Notes: generated from the sequence alone by a model not told the origin. Shown: positions 43,727 to 53,072, counted from the stretch's first letter. The stretch: DNA of 64,000 nucleotides from Deferribacteres bacterium (GCA_020633655.1 JACKDF010000005.1:372001-436000); one strand, 5' to 3'. A program made the numbers and translations.

Positions 43727-46378
43727 TCATTTTTTTATCTTAAGATCAAATACAGTCAATCCGCTTATATCCGATTTGGCCCCACCCAACAGCAAACTGC
43801 TCACATAACCACCTACAAAACATGCGGAAACGCCAACAAATGTATACAAATAGAGGTGGGTATCGGTGTAGGATTGCACGAGATAGAGCACAATCACACC
43901 GATAATCGCGCCGGTGAATGCACCTCTGCCGGTCGCCCGTTTTGTAAACATCCCAAGCAAAAACAAGCCGCCCAGGGAGCCCCCGAACAATCCGATAAAA
44001 GCAAAAAACTGTTCGAGTAACGATTTAATATCCGCCGAGGCTAACAACACCGCGACGATGGTGCCGAGTAAACCAAAACAGAATGTAAAGGAACGACTGA
44101 AATTCAAATAATAACCGTCGGATTTATTTGTGATAAAAGGCCGGATGAAATCCACAACCAGTGCAGATGCTGTGCTGTTCATACTGGTGGAGATGGTCGA
44201 TTGCGCGGCTGCAAAAATGCCGGCGACCAGCAGTCCGGCTATTCCGACGGGTAATTCTCGCACGATGAAAAGCGGCATAATGGAGTCGTTTTTAAAGGTC
44301 GGATCAAGATGGGCCGGATGGGTTTGATAAAAGACAAACAGTGCGGTGCCGATGAAGAAAAACAGCAGTCCGGCCAAGACACCCATAACACCGTTTGTCC
44401 AGATTGACCGTTTGGCGAGTTTTTCGCTGGATGTTGTCATATAGCGCTGGACAATCGCTTGATCTGACGTATACGAAATCATATTTTGTGCCAGTGAGCC
44501 GAGGATCAGCACCCAGAACGCGGCCGTTGTGTAACTGTGCATGTCCCAGTCCCAGTTCACCATGTGGAATTTGCCGTATTCCGACGCTGTGCTTAACAAT
44601 GTCGAGAAGCCGCCATCAATATTGAATAGGGTGAAAAATAAAATCAACAAAGCACCCCCAAGAAGCACAAAAGTCTGAATTGTATCTGTCCAAATCACCG
44701 CTTCAACGCCGCCCATTGTGCTATAAATAATACTCAGCAACCCCATGGCTAAAATCGCTTCAACTTCGTTAAACGGCGTAATTGTGGCTAACGCTAGCGC
44801 GGATAAGTACATAACAATGGCCATGCGTCCAATTTGAAAAATCGTAAACATGCCGCTGCCGACGAGTCGCGTGAGCCGGTTGAAGCGTTTTTCAAGATAT
44901 TCATAGGCTGATGTCGCATCAATACGCCGGAAGAAGGGGAGAATAAAGTAAACAACGATGGCTGCCGTGATAAAAATAGCCGGATAGCCCAACAGATATT
45001 CCCAGTTTGTCGCATAGGCGCGTGCCGGCACAGCCATGTATGTAATTGAACTGAGCATTGTGGCAAAGATGCTGCACGCGGCTGCCCACCAGGGAACACG
45101 CTGCCCGCCTCGGAAATAGTCATCGGTGTTTTTATTGCGCCTGGCAAAGTAAAAACCGATGAGCAGCATGGATAGCAAATAGGCTATTAAAGTACCGGAA
45201 TTCAGCAAGCCGAATTCATATGGTTTTTCCTCAAGTTGTACCTGCCAGATATCTGCTGTACGTCGACGGGGGCGCACTTCTCCAGTCGGAATGATAACTT
45301 TATCACCCCAGTTTATGGCTCGTGTGGTAACTTGATTGACAGGGGTGGAGTCCGCTTCGATCCAGGTGTCTGTAATGGTGTGATAGGCCCAGGCTTTTTT
45401 CGGAAACCCCGGATGGCGATCTCTTAATTTATCAACCTGATAAATAAGCGAGCCATCGGCGCCACCGAATAGAAAGATGGAGCTCTGACCGATTGCAGCA
45501 CCTGTTCCGGCCATCACGCATACGGGCACATCCTTGCGCCGGCGCCAGGCCGATTGTTTTTTTTGGGTGTTTTTATAAATGGATGGATTGAATTCATAAA
45601 CGTCGCGCAGAAAATTATACTGCAACTCTTCTGTACCCGCATCTTTTAAGCGGCGTCCGGAAATCAAATAAATACAATTTTCTTGGCCATTGTGCTGTGC
45701 AACAGTGATGTTAAACGCCCGTTCCGGTCCGGGCCAGGAAGGCAATTCCTGCCAGTGCATCGTCGATGTATCATTTTCTTGTTGAAACGGAGTCAGGTCC
45801 AGCATCCAAAAATTCTTCATTGCACTTTCAAGTCCCGGCCCAGATTGTCCCCCTGCAAGATAAACCGTGTTTCCAATAATGGCTGCATAGCCATGAGCAC
45901 AGGGTTTAGGAAGGGAAGGGAGCTCGCTTCTGGTCAGCCGATTCTCCTGATTATCCCAATTCAGCAGAAATACAGAATCAAAGACCTGTTCGGCATCCCG
46001 GCCTCCCATACACAGAAGCCCGTAGGGGGTTTCGATCGAAGCACCATAAGCAATGGGCTGGTCGAAGAAATTACCTTTAATCCAGCGCAACGAATCGGAT
46101 TGACTGCTGAGTTCAAGCACAAAAATATCATTAAAATACTGCTTTTCGGTTTCCCACACCGGTTGCGGGAAATTGGCGCCACCCGCGACAATCAATGTAT
46201 TATTGGCAATGCCGGTAAAAGGTCCCGCAACGCCCAGCGCCTGCGATTGCCCGGTTAGTGCGGGCAGATCGCTTAATTTAGTCCATTTCAAATTCAGTTG
46301 ATTTTTTTCGCCGGCGTGAATCAAAATCGGTGTCGAAATCAGTAAAAGCCATGTACTAATAAGTCGTAACAATTTCAT
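43727..46378 (-). CDS. Fusion of kelch-type sialic acid mutarotase and sodium:solute symporter
   Basis: The product (883 aa) has a signal-like N-terminus. A kelch beta-propeller follows (about residues 30-390; repeats such as NNTLIVAGGANFPQP, GNTVYLAGGQSGPG, SSIFLFGGADGS) of the cyclically permuted NanM-like mutarotase family. Then comes a sodium:solute symporter with about 13 membrane helices (ACSIFATMLSSITYMAVPARAY is the substrate/sodium-site helix). The propeller should lie in the periplasm and feed the beta-anomer to the carrier. Position directly after the NanA-like gene supports sialic acid uptake. AGGGA precedes the ATG at 46378; a TTG further up is less likely. Confidence 0.85.
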   Translation of the reverse strand: MKLLRLISTWLLLISTPILIHAGEKNQLNLKWTKLSDLPALTGQSQALGVAGPFTGIANNTLIVAGGANFPQPVWETEKQYFNDIFVLELSSQSDSLRWIKGNFFDQPIAYGASIETPYGLLCMGGRDAEQVFDSVFLLNWDNQENRLTRSELPSLPKPCAHGYAAIIGNTVYLAGGQSGPGLESAMKNFWMLDLTPFQQENDTSTMHWQELPSWPGPERAFNITVAQHNGQENCIYLISGRRLKDAGTEELQYNFLRDVYEFNPSIYKNTQKKQSAWRRRKDVPVCVMAGTGAAIGQSSIFLFGGADGSLIYQVDKLRDRHPGFPKKAWAYHTITDTWIEADSTPVNQVTTRAINWGDKVIIPTGEVRPRRRTADIWQVQLEEKPYEFGLLNSGTLIAYLLSMLLIGFYFARRNKNTDDYFRGGQRVPWWAAACSIFATMLSSITYMAVPARAYATNWEYLLGYPAIFITAAIVVYFILPFFRRIDATSAYEYLEKRFNRLTRLVGSGMFTIFQIGRMAIVMYLSALALATITPFNEVEAILAMGLLSIIYSTMGGVEAVIWTDTIQTFVLLGGALLILFFTLFNIDGGFSTLLSTASEYGKFHMVNWDWDMHSYTTAAFWVLILGSLAQNMISYTSDQAIVQRYMTTSSEKLAKRSIWTNGVMGVLAGLLFFFIGTALFVFYQTHPAHLDPTFKNDSIMPLFIVRELPVGIAGLLVAGIFAAAQSTISTSMNSTASALVVDFIRPFITNKSDGYYLNFSRSFTFCFGLLGTIVAVLLASADIKSLLEQFFAFIGLFGGSLGGLFLLGMFTKRATGRGAFTGAIIGVIVLYLVQSYTDTHLYLYTFVGVSACFVGGYVSSLLLGGAKSDISGLTVFDLKIKK

Positions 46379-46392
46379 GTTTTTTCCCTGAA

Positions 46393-47307
46393 TCAACTTT
46401 CTTTTCTTGCCCAGTTAAAGAATCCTATAGATTGCAAATCATTTTTTAACGAATCAATCTGTGCCGCATCCAGCGTTTTATGAGGAAGCAGGTTGTGACC
46501 ACAGTCCAGACCGATCAATCTCATCGTCGCTTTAATAGCCGGTTGTCCGCCGTATTTATAAAAGATACGCACCATTTTTACCGCGTTGTATTGCAATGAC
46601 CGGGCTTTATCTAAGTCTTTCGCTTCGTAAGCTTTGATAAGGCTGTTGTACAGCGGTGCGGCAAAATTGAACGTGCTTCCCACCATGCCCTTGACACCAG
46701 CCACTAACGCGCTGAGCATCATTTCGTCTGTGCCAAAAAATATCTCAAATTGCTGGTTTTCCAATTCAATGCATGCTTGCATCTCGAAAATTGTCGGCTT
46801 CGTGTATTTTATCCCGCGCAGATTTGGAATTTTTTTCTGCCCCTGTCGCAGGAGCTCAAGCATATCGAAATCAACGCCCGTTATTACTGGCACATGATAA
46901 TAATAAAATGGCAAATCAGGAGCCGCGGTTGCGATTTCTGCCATGCAATCGATGAGAACAGAGAGCGAGTTTAATTTGAAGTAACCCGGAGGGACGGCAG
47001 AGATAGCATCGGCTCCGGACTCCGCTGCATGCCGCGCGAGAAGAACTGCTTCTCTTATGGAATTGTGGCCCACCTGCACAATGACATTAACACGACCAGC
47101 AACAGCCTCAATGTAGGCTTCTGTGACCAGTTGCCGCTCCAGCGTTGTTAACAAGGGTCCTTCACCGGTACTGCCACAAACATAGAAGGCTGCCACTTTT
47201 TCATCAATTAAAAAATCGCTAACCGGTTTTATTTGTGCTGTATCGATTTCACCGTTCTTTTTCATGGGGGTGAACACAGCCGGGATGATGCCTTTGATTC
47301 GCTCCAT
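46393..47307 (-). CDS. nanA: N-acetylneuraminate lyase-like aldolase (DapA family)
   Basis: The product (304 aa) is a DHDPS/NAL-family TIM barrel. The substrate carboxylate loop GSTGEG lies at residues 45-50, the proton-relay Tyr137 in FYYYHVP, and the Schiff-base Lys167 in RGIKYTKP. Neighbouring symporter, epimerase and oxidoreductase genes favour N-acetylneuraminate lyase over dihydrodipicolinate synthase. AGGGAT precedes the ATG. The symporter start is 14 bp downstream. Confidence 0.82.
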   Translation of the reverse strand: MERIKGIIPAVFTPMKKNGEIDTAQIKPVSDFLIDEKVAAFYVCGSTGEGPLLTTLERQLVTEAYIEAVAGRVNVIVQVGHNSIREAVLLARHAAESGADAISAVPPGYFKLNSLSVLIDCMAEIATAAPDLPFYYYHVPVITGVDFDMLELLRQGQKKIPNLRGIKYTKPTIFEMQACIELENQQFEIFFGTDEMMLSALVAGVKGMVGSTFNFAAPLYNSLIKAYEAKDLDKARSLQYNAVKMVRIFYKYGGQPAIKATMRLIGLDCGHNLLPHKTLDAAQIDSLKNDLQSIGFFNWARKES

Positions 47308-47397
47308 TTAAATCCCTTTTTTCGTGGTCTGGTTTCTTGGAAAATGTTTTGTTTGAAATCTGACTTTGGAAAATGCTACAACGTGTGAATTAGTCGC

Positions 47398-47474
47398 ACG
47401 CAGAGTTACAGAGTTCGCTGAGAAGATTTTAAAACATTAAAAAATAGAACCCTGCGTTCTCTGTTGCTTAGCGT
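47398..47474. repeat. ACGCAGAG-type inverted repeat
   Basis: ACGCAGAGTTACAGAG (47398 onward) and the inverse of CTCTGTTGCTTAGCGT (to 47474) form imperfect 25-bp inverted arms around a 27-bp AT-rich centre. It lies in the 192-bp gap between the Gfo/Idh and nanA genes. The arms resemble those at 32962-33193 in their ACGC...ACGC rhythm. Confidence 0.5.
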
Positions 47475-47499
47475 GTTTTGCTTTTTTAATACTTTAATT

Positions 47500-48495
47500 T
47501 CAGCCGTCTTTTATAGCAACAGTATCTTTCGTTTTTATGGAAGTCAGTGCAGCATCGATGATTCGCATAGAAATCAATCCATCCTGAATAGATGTTTCCG
47601 GCGATCGATCTCCGGTAATTGCTTCAAGGAAAGCAGTATGTTCATCCCTGTACATTTGATCTCTTTCAAAAGGGAAATGCTCATGCAATTCCTTGTTTGC
47701 GCTTTTGTACCCGATTCTCAATTCGCCTGTATTCCCGTCAAGCAATGCCCAACCTTCATCGCCGACAATTTCATACTCGTGCCGCTCAGGCATTTGAATA
47801 TAATTCAAATGAACCGTAGAAATCATTGGTTGATCGTAGGTTGATGTCATGGCTAAAAAATTGGGATTTGAAGTAAATTCCATGCTACCGCTTTTACCTG
47901 CTGTTACATGAACGCTTTTCGGTGCCAGTTGCAAAAGCCAATAGAGAATATCCGGTTGATGGGCATAGTCCATAAGTAAGGCGCCTTCGGTCGTTTCCTG
48001 ATACCGGGATGCGGAATTGACAAGCGTAATATAGGAACCGACCCGGCAGTGCGCATGAAGGATTGTGCCGAGTTTTCCCTTGGAAATGAGCTCCTTTAAT
48101 CGCATGAGTCCCGGGTGAAAATGGAGATGAAATCCGATATGAACAATGGCGGATGATTGTGATGCTGCATAAGCCAATTTCTCCGCTTCCGCTAAAGAGT
48201 CGCTGAGGGGCTTTTCGCACAAAACATGAATGTTTCTCTCAATCGCAGCCAATGTTTGCTCAACATGCAAATGATGCGGTGTTGCGATGACCATTGCATC
48301 CGGCTGGGAATCGAGTGCCGAGGTAAAATCCAAATATTGCGGATAGTTTCCGATTTCTTTTTCGGCAAGTGTCAGCATCTCTTTTTGCGAATCACAATAA
48401 GTAATACTCATATCCTGTCTTTGGGATAAAAGACGCGCATGACGCCTTCCGATGGACCCAAGTCCCACGATAACTATGTTTCGCTTTTTCACCAT
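47500..48495 (-). CDS. Gfo/Idh/MocA-family oxidoreductase
   Basis: The product (331 aa) starts with the Rossmann loop IVGLGSIGRRHARLL, continues with VIATPHHLHVEQTL and the family motif CEKPLSDS (Lys as catalytic residue), then a C-terminal beta-sheet domain with MDYAHQPDILYWLL. It oxidises or reduces sugars or sugar acids with NAD(P). In this cluster it may act on a sialic acid derivative. The upstream SDR gene ends 9 bp before its start, so they share a transcript. Confidence 0.83.
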   Translation of the reverse strand: MVKKRNIVIVGLGSIGRRHARLLSQRQDMSITYCDSQKEMLTLAEKEIGNYPQYLDFTSALDSQPDAMVIATPHHLHVEQTLAAIERNIHVLCEKPLSDSLAEAEKLAYAASQSSAIVHIGFHLHFHPGLMRLKELISKGKLGTILHAHCRVGSYITLVNSASRYQETTEGALLMDYAHQPDILYWLLQLAPKSVHVTAGKSGSMEFTSNPNFLAMTSTYDQPMISTVHLNYIQMPERHEYEIVGDEGWALLDGNTGELRIGYKSANKELHEHFPFERDQMYRDEHTAFLEAITGDRSPETSIQDGLISMRIIDAALTSIKTKDTVAIKDG

Positions 48496-48504
48496 ACGAC
48501 CAAT

Positions 48505-49311
48505 TTATTTTGAGAATGTAAAGCCACCATCTACGATTATATTTTGCGCAGTGACATAGTCCGAAGCCGATGAAGCAAGGAAAAGAATGATGCCCTTTAG
48601 ATCGGAATCCAGTTTTCCCATTCGCCCTAACATGGTCGCAGCCGAGTAATCAGCAACAAAGGAGGCTGGCAGCTCGCCTTTGTCAAAACCACCGGGCGAG
48701 ACAGCGTTTACGCAGACACCATACGGTGCAAGCAGTGCCGCCAGGTCTCGCGTCATCGCGATAACACCGCCCTTGGCAGCCGCATAATCGATTGCCTGTT
48801 CATTTTTGTCATTCCGGTGATACATGTCACGGTTACGTCCCACCAATCCAGCAATGGAGGCGATGTTGATAATTTTTCCGGATTTTTGCTTTATCATGAT
48901 TTCACCTATTGCTTTGCACATAAACAATGGGCCAATCAGGTTCGACTCGATGAGTGAGGTAATGGCTTTGGGCTCTCTTTTAAACAAATTGGTTTCGCCC
49001 AAAAGTGCGCCACCGCCAGCGTTGTTGATGAGAATGTCAATCCGGCCTTTCCAGTCCAGCATATCCTGCTTTACACGCTGAACATCGTTCCAGTTTGTGT
49101 GGTCAAGTTCAAGCCCAATCGCATCGATTCCGTATGTGTCTGTTAATTTTTCCGCAGCATCCTTTGCTTTTTGCTTGGAGCGGGAGGTTATGGCGACAGT
49201 GGCTTGTGCTTCTGCCAGGGCGCAGCATGCATCAAATCCCAAATCCCTGGAAGCACCGGTTACCAGGGCAACCTTGTTTTTTAATTGAAATTTCTCAAAA
49301 GTACTTTTCAT
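48505..49311 (-). CDS. Short-chain dehydrogenase/reductase in the sialic acid cluster
   Basis: The product (268 aa) is a classical SDR: TGASRDLGFDA (cofactor loop with an Asp in the last Gly-rich turn), INNAGGG, Ser in INIASIAG, and Tyr/Lys in YAAAKGG. It is the first gene of the minus-strand cluster (SDR, Gfo/Idh, gap, lyase, symporter, epimerase). The substrate is unknown; a sugar or sugar-acid dehydrogenase is plausible. Confidence 0.8.
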   Translation of the reverse strand: MKSTFEKFQLKNKVALVTGASRDLGFDACCALAEAQATVAITSRSKQKAKDAAEKLTDTYGIDAIGLELDHTNWNDVQRVKQDMLDWKGRIDILINNAGGGALLGETNLFKREPKAITSLIESNLIGPLFMCKAIGEIMIKQKSGKIINIASIAGLVGRNRDMYHRNDKNEQAIDYAAAKGGVIAMTRDLAALLAPYGVCVNAVSPGGFDKGELPASFVADYSAATMLGRMGKLDSDLKGIILFLASSASDYVTAQNIIVDGGFTFSK

Positions 49312-49605
49312 CTGATATCTTGGAGTTTGTTGTGTTTTATAATTGATAATGCCGTTTAAAAATTACCACAAAATCTATTAGCTTTTTTAACACAATCAAA
49401 CGAAATATCCAGTCTAAGTGCGAAAAGGTTAAAATCGTGAATGCTTTTGATGTGCAGACTTTTGCCGTTCTCCAGCGGAAAATAGTATCGCGGAGCAACA
49501 AAGGTCGCAAGGACGAGCGTTGTAATTTTGGGACAAAACTCGAACCTAAAAACTCTGATATATTTTGAAAGCTTGAATATACGCAATTTAAAGAAAGGCT
49601 GAAAG

Positions 49606-50130
49606 TCACCACCCCATACGTTCACGCAGGTTTGTGATGTGGGCGACATGATGTTTACCGTGCCAGGCATATAAACCCGTCATCCAATCCAGTGCCATAT
49701 TTCTCTTTGCTTCCGGATGATAGAATTCCCGTCTAAGTTGGTCGCGACTCAGCGTGTTTAAAAGGGCAACCCATTTTTCATGAAAAGCGTCAAGCAGGTT
49801 AAGGGATAGTACGATGTCGAGTTTTGTATCGGGGAGGTCCGCCCAAAGTTTTTCATCATAGGCCTTAATCGTCGGTTTATCTTCCGTCAAAGCCCATTTA
49901 TAGCGAATCATCGAGTTGAGATGGCTGTCGGCAACATGATGCACGACCTGACGTACTGTCCATCCGCCTTCGCGATAGGGTGTGTCGAGTTGTTCCGTTG
50001 TGAGACCGGCAACGGTCCCGCGTAGAGCAGTCGGCAAATTTTTAATATCAGAAATCCAGTCAATGATGTGGCTTTCTGTTATGATTTCTGGAGCCTGGTA
50101 TCGGCCAATCGGATAGCGTAGATCCTTCAT
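49606..50130 (-). CDS. YfiT/BstA-like bacillithiol transferase family protein
   Basis: The product (174 aa) matches the YfiT group of the DinB superfamily. The start DLRYPIGRYQAP is typical. WTVRQVVHHVADSHLN gives the first metal His, and HGKHHVAHI the other two (H-x3-H). In Firmicutes these enzymes transfer bacillithiol to electrophiles, and bacillithiol also occurs in parts of the FCB group. AAAGGA lies upstream of the ATG. The 294 bp downstream (49312-49605) show no gene. Confidence 0.83.
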   Translation of the reverse strand: MKDLRYPIGRYQAPEIITESHIIDWISDIKNLPTALRGTVAGLTTEQLDTPYREGGWTVRQVVHHVADSHLNSMIRYKWALTEDKPTIKAYDEKLWADLPDTKLDIVLSLNLLDAFHEKWVALLNTLSRDQLRREFYHPEAKRNMALDWMTGLYAWHGKHHVAHITNLRERMGW

Positions 50131-50239
50131 TAATCATTTTCCTTTCGCTTTGATTTTCTGAATTGCTAAATCTCATTCATGATTTCTCTTAAGATATCCA
50201 ATAATAGCGAATAAATCCCCTCATTTTTCAATAAATTCT

Positions 50240-50268
50240 TTGTTTTTTTGGAATAATCACCGTATAAT
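50240..50268 (+). promoter_or_regulatory. Putative promoter giving a leaderless cmk transcript
   Basis: TTGTTT (50240-50245) and a perfect TATAAT (50263-50268) are 17 bp apart. The ATG of cmk is at 50277, only 8 bp after TATAAT, so the message would start at or within two bases of the start codon. No ribosome binding site is present. Confidence 0.5.
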
Positions 50269-50276
50269 CAAAGTTC

Positions 50277-50975
50277 ATGAAAAATACGCTCGAAAATCAC
50301 GGGAAGACGCACGAAATTATCGCTATAGACGGGCCAGCCGGTTCGGGGAAGAGCACGACTGCACGCCTGGTGGCGCAGAAACTGGGGTTCACCTATTTGG
50401 ATACAGGTGCACTTTATCGTGCTGTTACCCATGTTGCTATGCTGAAAGGTGTCGATCTCGCCAATGAGCAAGCCCTCGATGCCTTGATCGAAATATGCGA
50501 TTTCAAACTCAGCGCGGAAGGTGATTTAACCCGGGTTTGGGCCGATTCGAGCGAAATAACCGAAGCCATTCGCAGCCGTGAAGTCACGAGTAATGTAAGC
50601 CTGGTTTCGAAACATGCAAAAGTGCGGCAGGCGATGGTTAGGTTGCAAAGGGCAATCGCCAGCCAGGGTTTCTTTGTCGTCGAAGGACGGGATATTGGCA
50701 CGGTGGTTTTTCCAAATGCCGCATTAAAGATTTATTTGGTTGCTACGGTCGAAGCTCGCACCGAGCGACGCATGCTCGAACTGCAGCAAAAAGGTGTTGC
50801 CGTTGAATTTGAAAAACTACGCGAGGAAATTATCATACGGGATAAAAAAGATTCCGAACGTGCCATCGCGCCCCTCAAAAAGGCAGAGGACGCTATCGAG
50901 CTCGATACAACACGATTAACGATCGATCAACAGGTTGAAACGATTGTACGGAAATATAAAGAAATAAGAAGTTGA
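50277..50975 (+). CDS. cmk: Cytidylate kinase
   Basis: The product (232 aa) phosphorylates CMP and dCMP with ATP. The P-loop GPAGSGKST lies at residues 20-28, YLDTGALYRAVT is the CMP-binding region, and VVEGRDIGTVVFPNA the conserved central motif. The N-terminus is about 15 residues longer than usual (MKNTLENHGKTHE); a later start is not supported by a ribosome binding site. It is followed by rpsA as in many bacteria. Confidence 0.95.
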   Translation: MKNTLENHGKTHEIIAIDGPAGSGKSTTARLVAQKLGFTYLDTGALYRAVTHVAMLKGVDLANEQALDALIEICDFKLSAEGDLTRVWADSSEITEAIRSREVTSNVSLVSKHAKVRQAMVRLQRAIASQGFFVVEGRDIGTVVFPNAALKIYLVATVEARTERRMLELQQKGVAVEFEKLREEIIIRDKKDSERAIAPLKKAEDAIELDTTRLTIDQQVETIVRKYKEIRS

Positions 50976-51119
50976 TGTTATACCCTTACGAAGCTTGAAA
51001 ACCTTCGCGGGGTTGATTTTTTATACCGTTGTATTCGAATAAGAAGGCAACGGTTTTCCATGTTTGGAAAAAATCTGTGCTCTCGGGTGCAGTAAAAAAA
51101 TAAAAGGAGGCTTTTTTAA

Positions 51120-53030
51120 ATGTCTAAACCACAAACCACTAACCAGCTTTTTGCTAACGAAGAAAAGGTCGTCAGTTTTGACGAGCTGAAAGAGGAAATG
51201 GAGTACGGGGAGGAGGAGTTTGATAACTTCCTGCAACTCTATGACAACACCATTGAAGACTTCATCGAAGGAGAACTTGTTGTTGGTCGTGTTATCGCGA
51301 TTTCCCACAAGGATGTATCCATCGATATCGGCTTCAAATCGGAAGGTGTTGTGCCAATCGATGAATTCCCCGATATCGACTCGCTGAAAATCGGCGACGA
51401 AATCGAAGTCTTTCTCGATAACGTCGAGAATGTCGATGGTGAATTGATTCTTTCGAAGCGGAAAGCAGACTTCATGCGCGTCTGGGCGAAAATCACAGAA
51501 TCTTTTGAGCGTGGTGACGTCCTGAGCGGTCGATGCGTTCGTCGCATCAAAGGCGGTATCGTCGTTGACATCATGGGTGTTGACGCCTTCCTGCCTGGAT
51601 CACAAATTGATGTTCGACCTATTCGCGATTTCGATGCTTACATCGGTAAAGACCTCGATTTCAAAATCGTGAAGGTAAATGAACTTCGTAAGAACATCGT
51701 CGTTTCCCACAGAGTACTCGTGGAAGAAACGCTTAAAGAACAACGCGCAAAAATTCTTGAAAATATTCAGAAGGATCAGGAGCTCGAAGGAACGGTCAAA
51801 AACATTACCGATTTTGGTGTCTTCATCGATCTCGGTGGCGTTGACGGCTTGTTGCATATCAACGATCTCTCCTGGGGACGTGTTAGTCATCCTTCAGAAA
51901 TCGTGTCCCTTGATGATACCATCAAAGTACAGGTGCTCGATTTCAACGAAGACAAAGATCGCATTTCACTTGGCTTAAAACAATTGCAACCGCATCCATG
52001 GATTGATGTTGATACTAAATATCCAGTTGGATCGACGATTACGGGTAAAGTGGTCAGTATTTCCGATTATGGTGCATTCATCGAATTGGAAAAAGGTGTT
52101 GAAGGTTTGATTCATATCTCTGAAATGAGTTGGACGCAACATATTCGCCACCCATCGAAACTCGTTACCATCGGTGAAGTTATCGAATGCAAGGTTCTTA
52201 GCCTTGATGCAGAAGAACGTAAAATATCTCTTGGCTTGAAACAACTCGAGCCGGATCCATGGGATCAAATCGAGAGCCGTTATCCGATTGGTTCGGCACA
52301 ACACGGTATCGTTCGCAATCTGACCAATTTCGGTGCATTTGTCGAATTGGAAGAAGGTATCGATGGCCTTGTTCACATCTCCGATCTTTCGTGGACAAAG
52401 AAAATTCGCCACCCTGGAGAAGTGCTGAAAAAATCCGAAGAGATTGACGTTGTCGTGCTGAACGTTGACAAAGAGAATCGTCGTATTTCTCTTGGTTACA
52501 AACAGACGAAGCAAAATCCCTGGGATAATTTTGAGAATGAATACAGTGTTGGCACGCGCTCAAAAGGCAAAATCGTACGCATGATCGATAAAGGCGTCAT
52601 CGTCGAATTGCCTGATGAAGTTGATGGTTTTGTGCCGATCAGTCATCTACTTAAAGATAACCTGGGCAAACCTTCTGATGCATACACCGTTGGTGATGAA
52701 CTCGAGTTATCGGTTATTGAATTTAATGCTGAAAACAAAAAAATCATCCTTTCAGAGAAAGTTGCGGTAGAAAGCATGCCGGAAGGTGCAGCTGAAGCTG
52801 TGACTGTAACCGAAGGCGATGCCACAGAAGCCGTCGCTGAAACCACAGCAGAAGCGTCTGTGCAGGATGAAGCTGTCACAGATGCCGTTTCTGAAGTTGA
52901 TGAAGCGGAATCAAAGGAAAGCTCTGCCGCTGCAGAAGCTATAGAGGTGGAATCTGAAGACGAAGCCGATGAAGCTGCCGTTGAAGAGGAAACACCCGCG
53001 AAACCGAAAAAAGAAAAAGGCAAAAAATAA
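51120..53030 (+). CDS. rpsA: 30S ribosomal protein S1
   Basis: The product (636 aa) has six S1 OB-fold repeats between about residues 50 and 545. The first two are divergent (ribosome-binding type); the last four are the mRNA-binding type (DGLLHINDLSWG, EGLIHISEMSWT, DGLVHISDLSW). The ~90-residue C-terminal tail is Ala/Glu/Val-rich and acidic, ending in Lys-rich KPKKEKGKK. A perfect AGGAGG (51105-51110) lies 9 bases before the ATG, and codon use is that of a highly expressed gene. Located after cmk, it is the orthologue of E. coli rpsA. Confidence 0.95.
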   Translation: MSKPQTTNQLFANEEKVVSFDELKEEMEYGEEEFDNFLQLYDNTIEDFIEGELVVGRVIAISHKDVSIDIGFKSEGVVPIDEFPDIDSLKIGDEIEVFLDNVENVDGELILSKRKADFMRVWAKITESFERGDVLSGRCVRRIKGGIVVDIMGVDAFLPGSQIDVRPIRDFDAYIGKDLDFKIVKVNELRKNIVVSHRVLVEETLKEQRAKILENIQKDQELEGTVKNITDFGVFIDLGGVDGLLHINDLSWGRVSHPSEIVSLDDTIKVQVLDFNEDKDRISLGLKQLQPHPWIDVDTKYPVGSTITGKVVSISDYGAFIELEKGVEGLIHISEMSWTQHIRHPSKLVTIGEVIECKVLSLDAEERKISLGLKQLEPDPWDQIESRYPIGSAQHGIVRNLTNFGAFVELEEGIDGLVHISDLSWTKKIRHPGEVLKKSEEIDVVVLNVDKENRRISLGYKQTKQNPWDNFENEYSVGTRSKGKIVRMIDKGVIVELPDEVDGFVPISHLLKDNLGKPSDAYTVGDELELSVIEFNAENKKIILSEKVAVESMPEGAAEAVTVTEGDATEAVAETTAEASVQDEAVTDAVSEVDEAESKESSAAAEAIEVESEDEADEAAVEEETPAKPKKEKGKK

Positions 53031-53034
53031 ACTG

Positions 53035-53072
53035 AAACTGCTGTGCTCGAATTTCGGGCACAGCAGTTTTAT
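53035..53072 (+). terminator. Rho-independent terminator of rpsA
   Basis: AAACTGCTGTGC (53035-53046) and GCACAGCAGTTT (53058-53069) form a perfect 12-bp stem with an 11-base loop, followed by TTTAT. It starts 5 bp after the rpsA stop. Confidence 0.85.
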
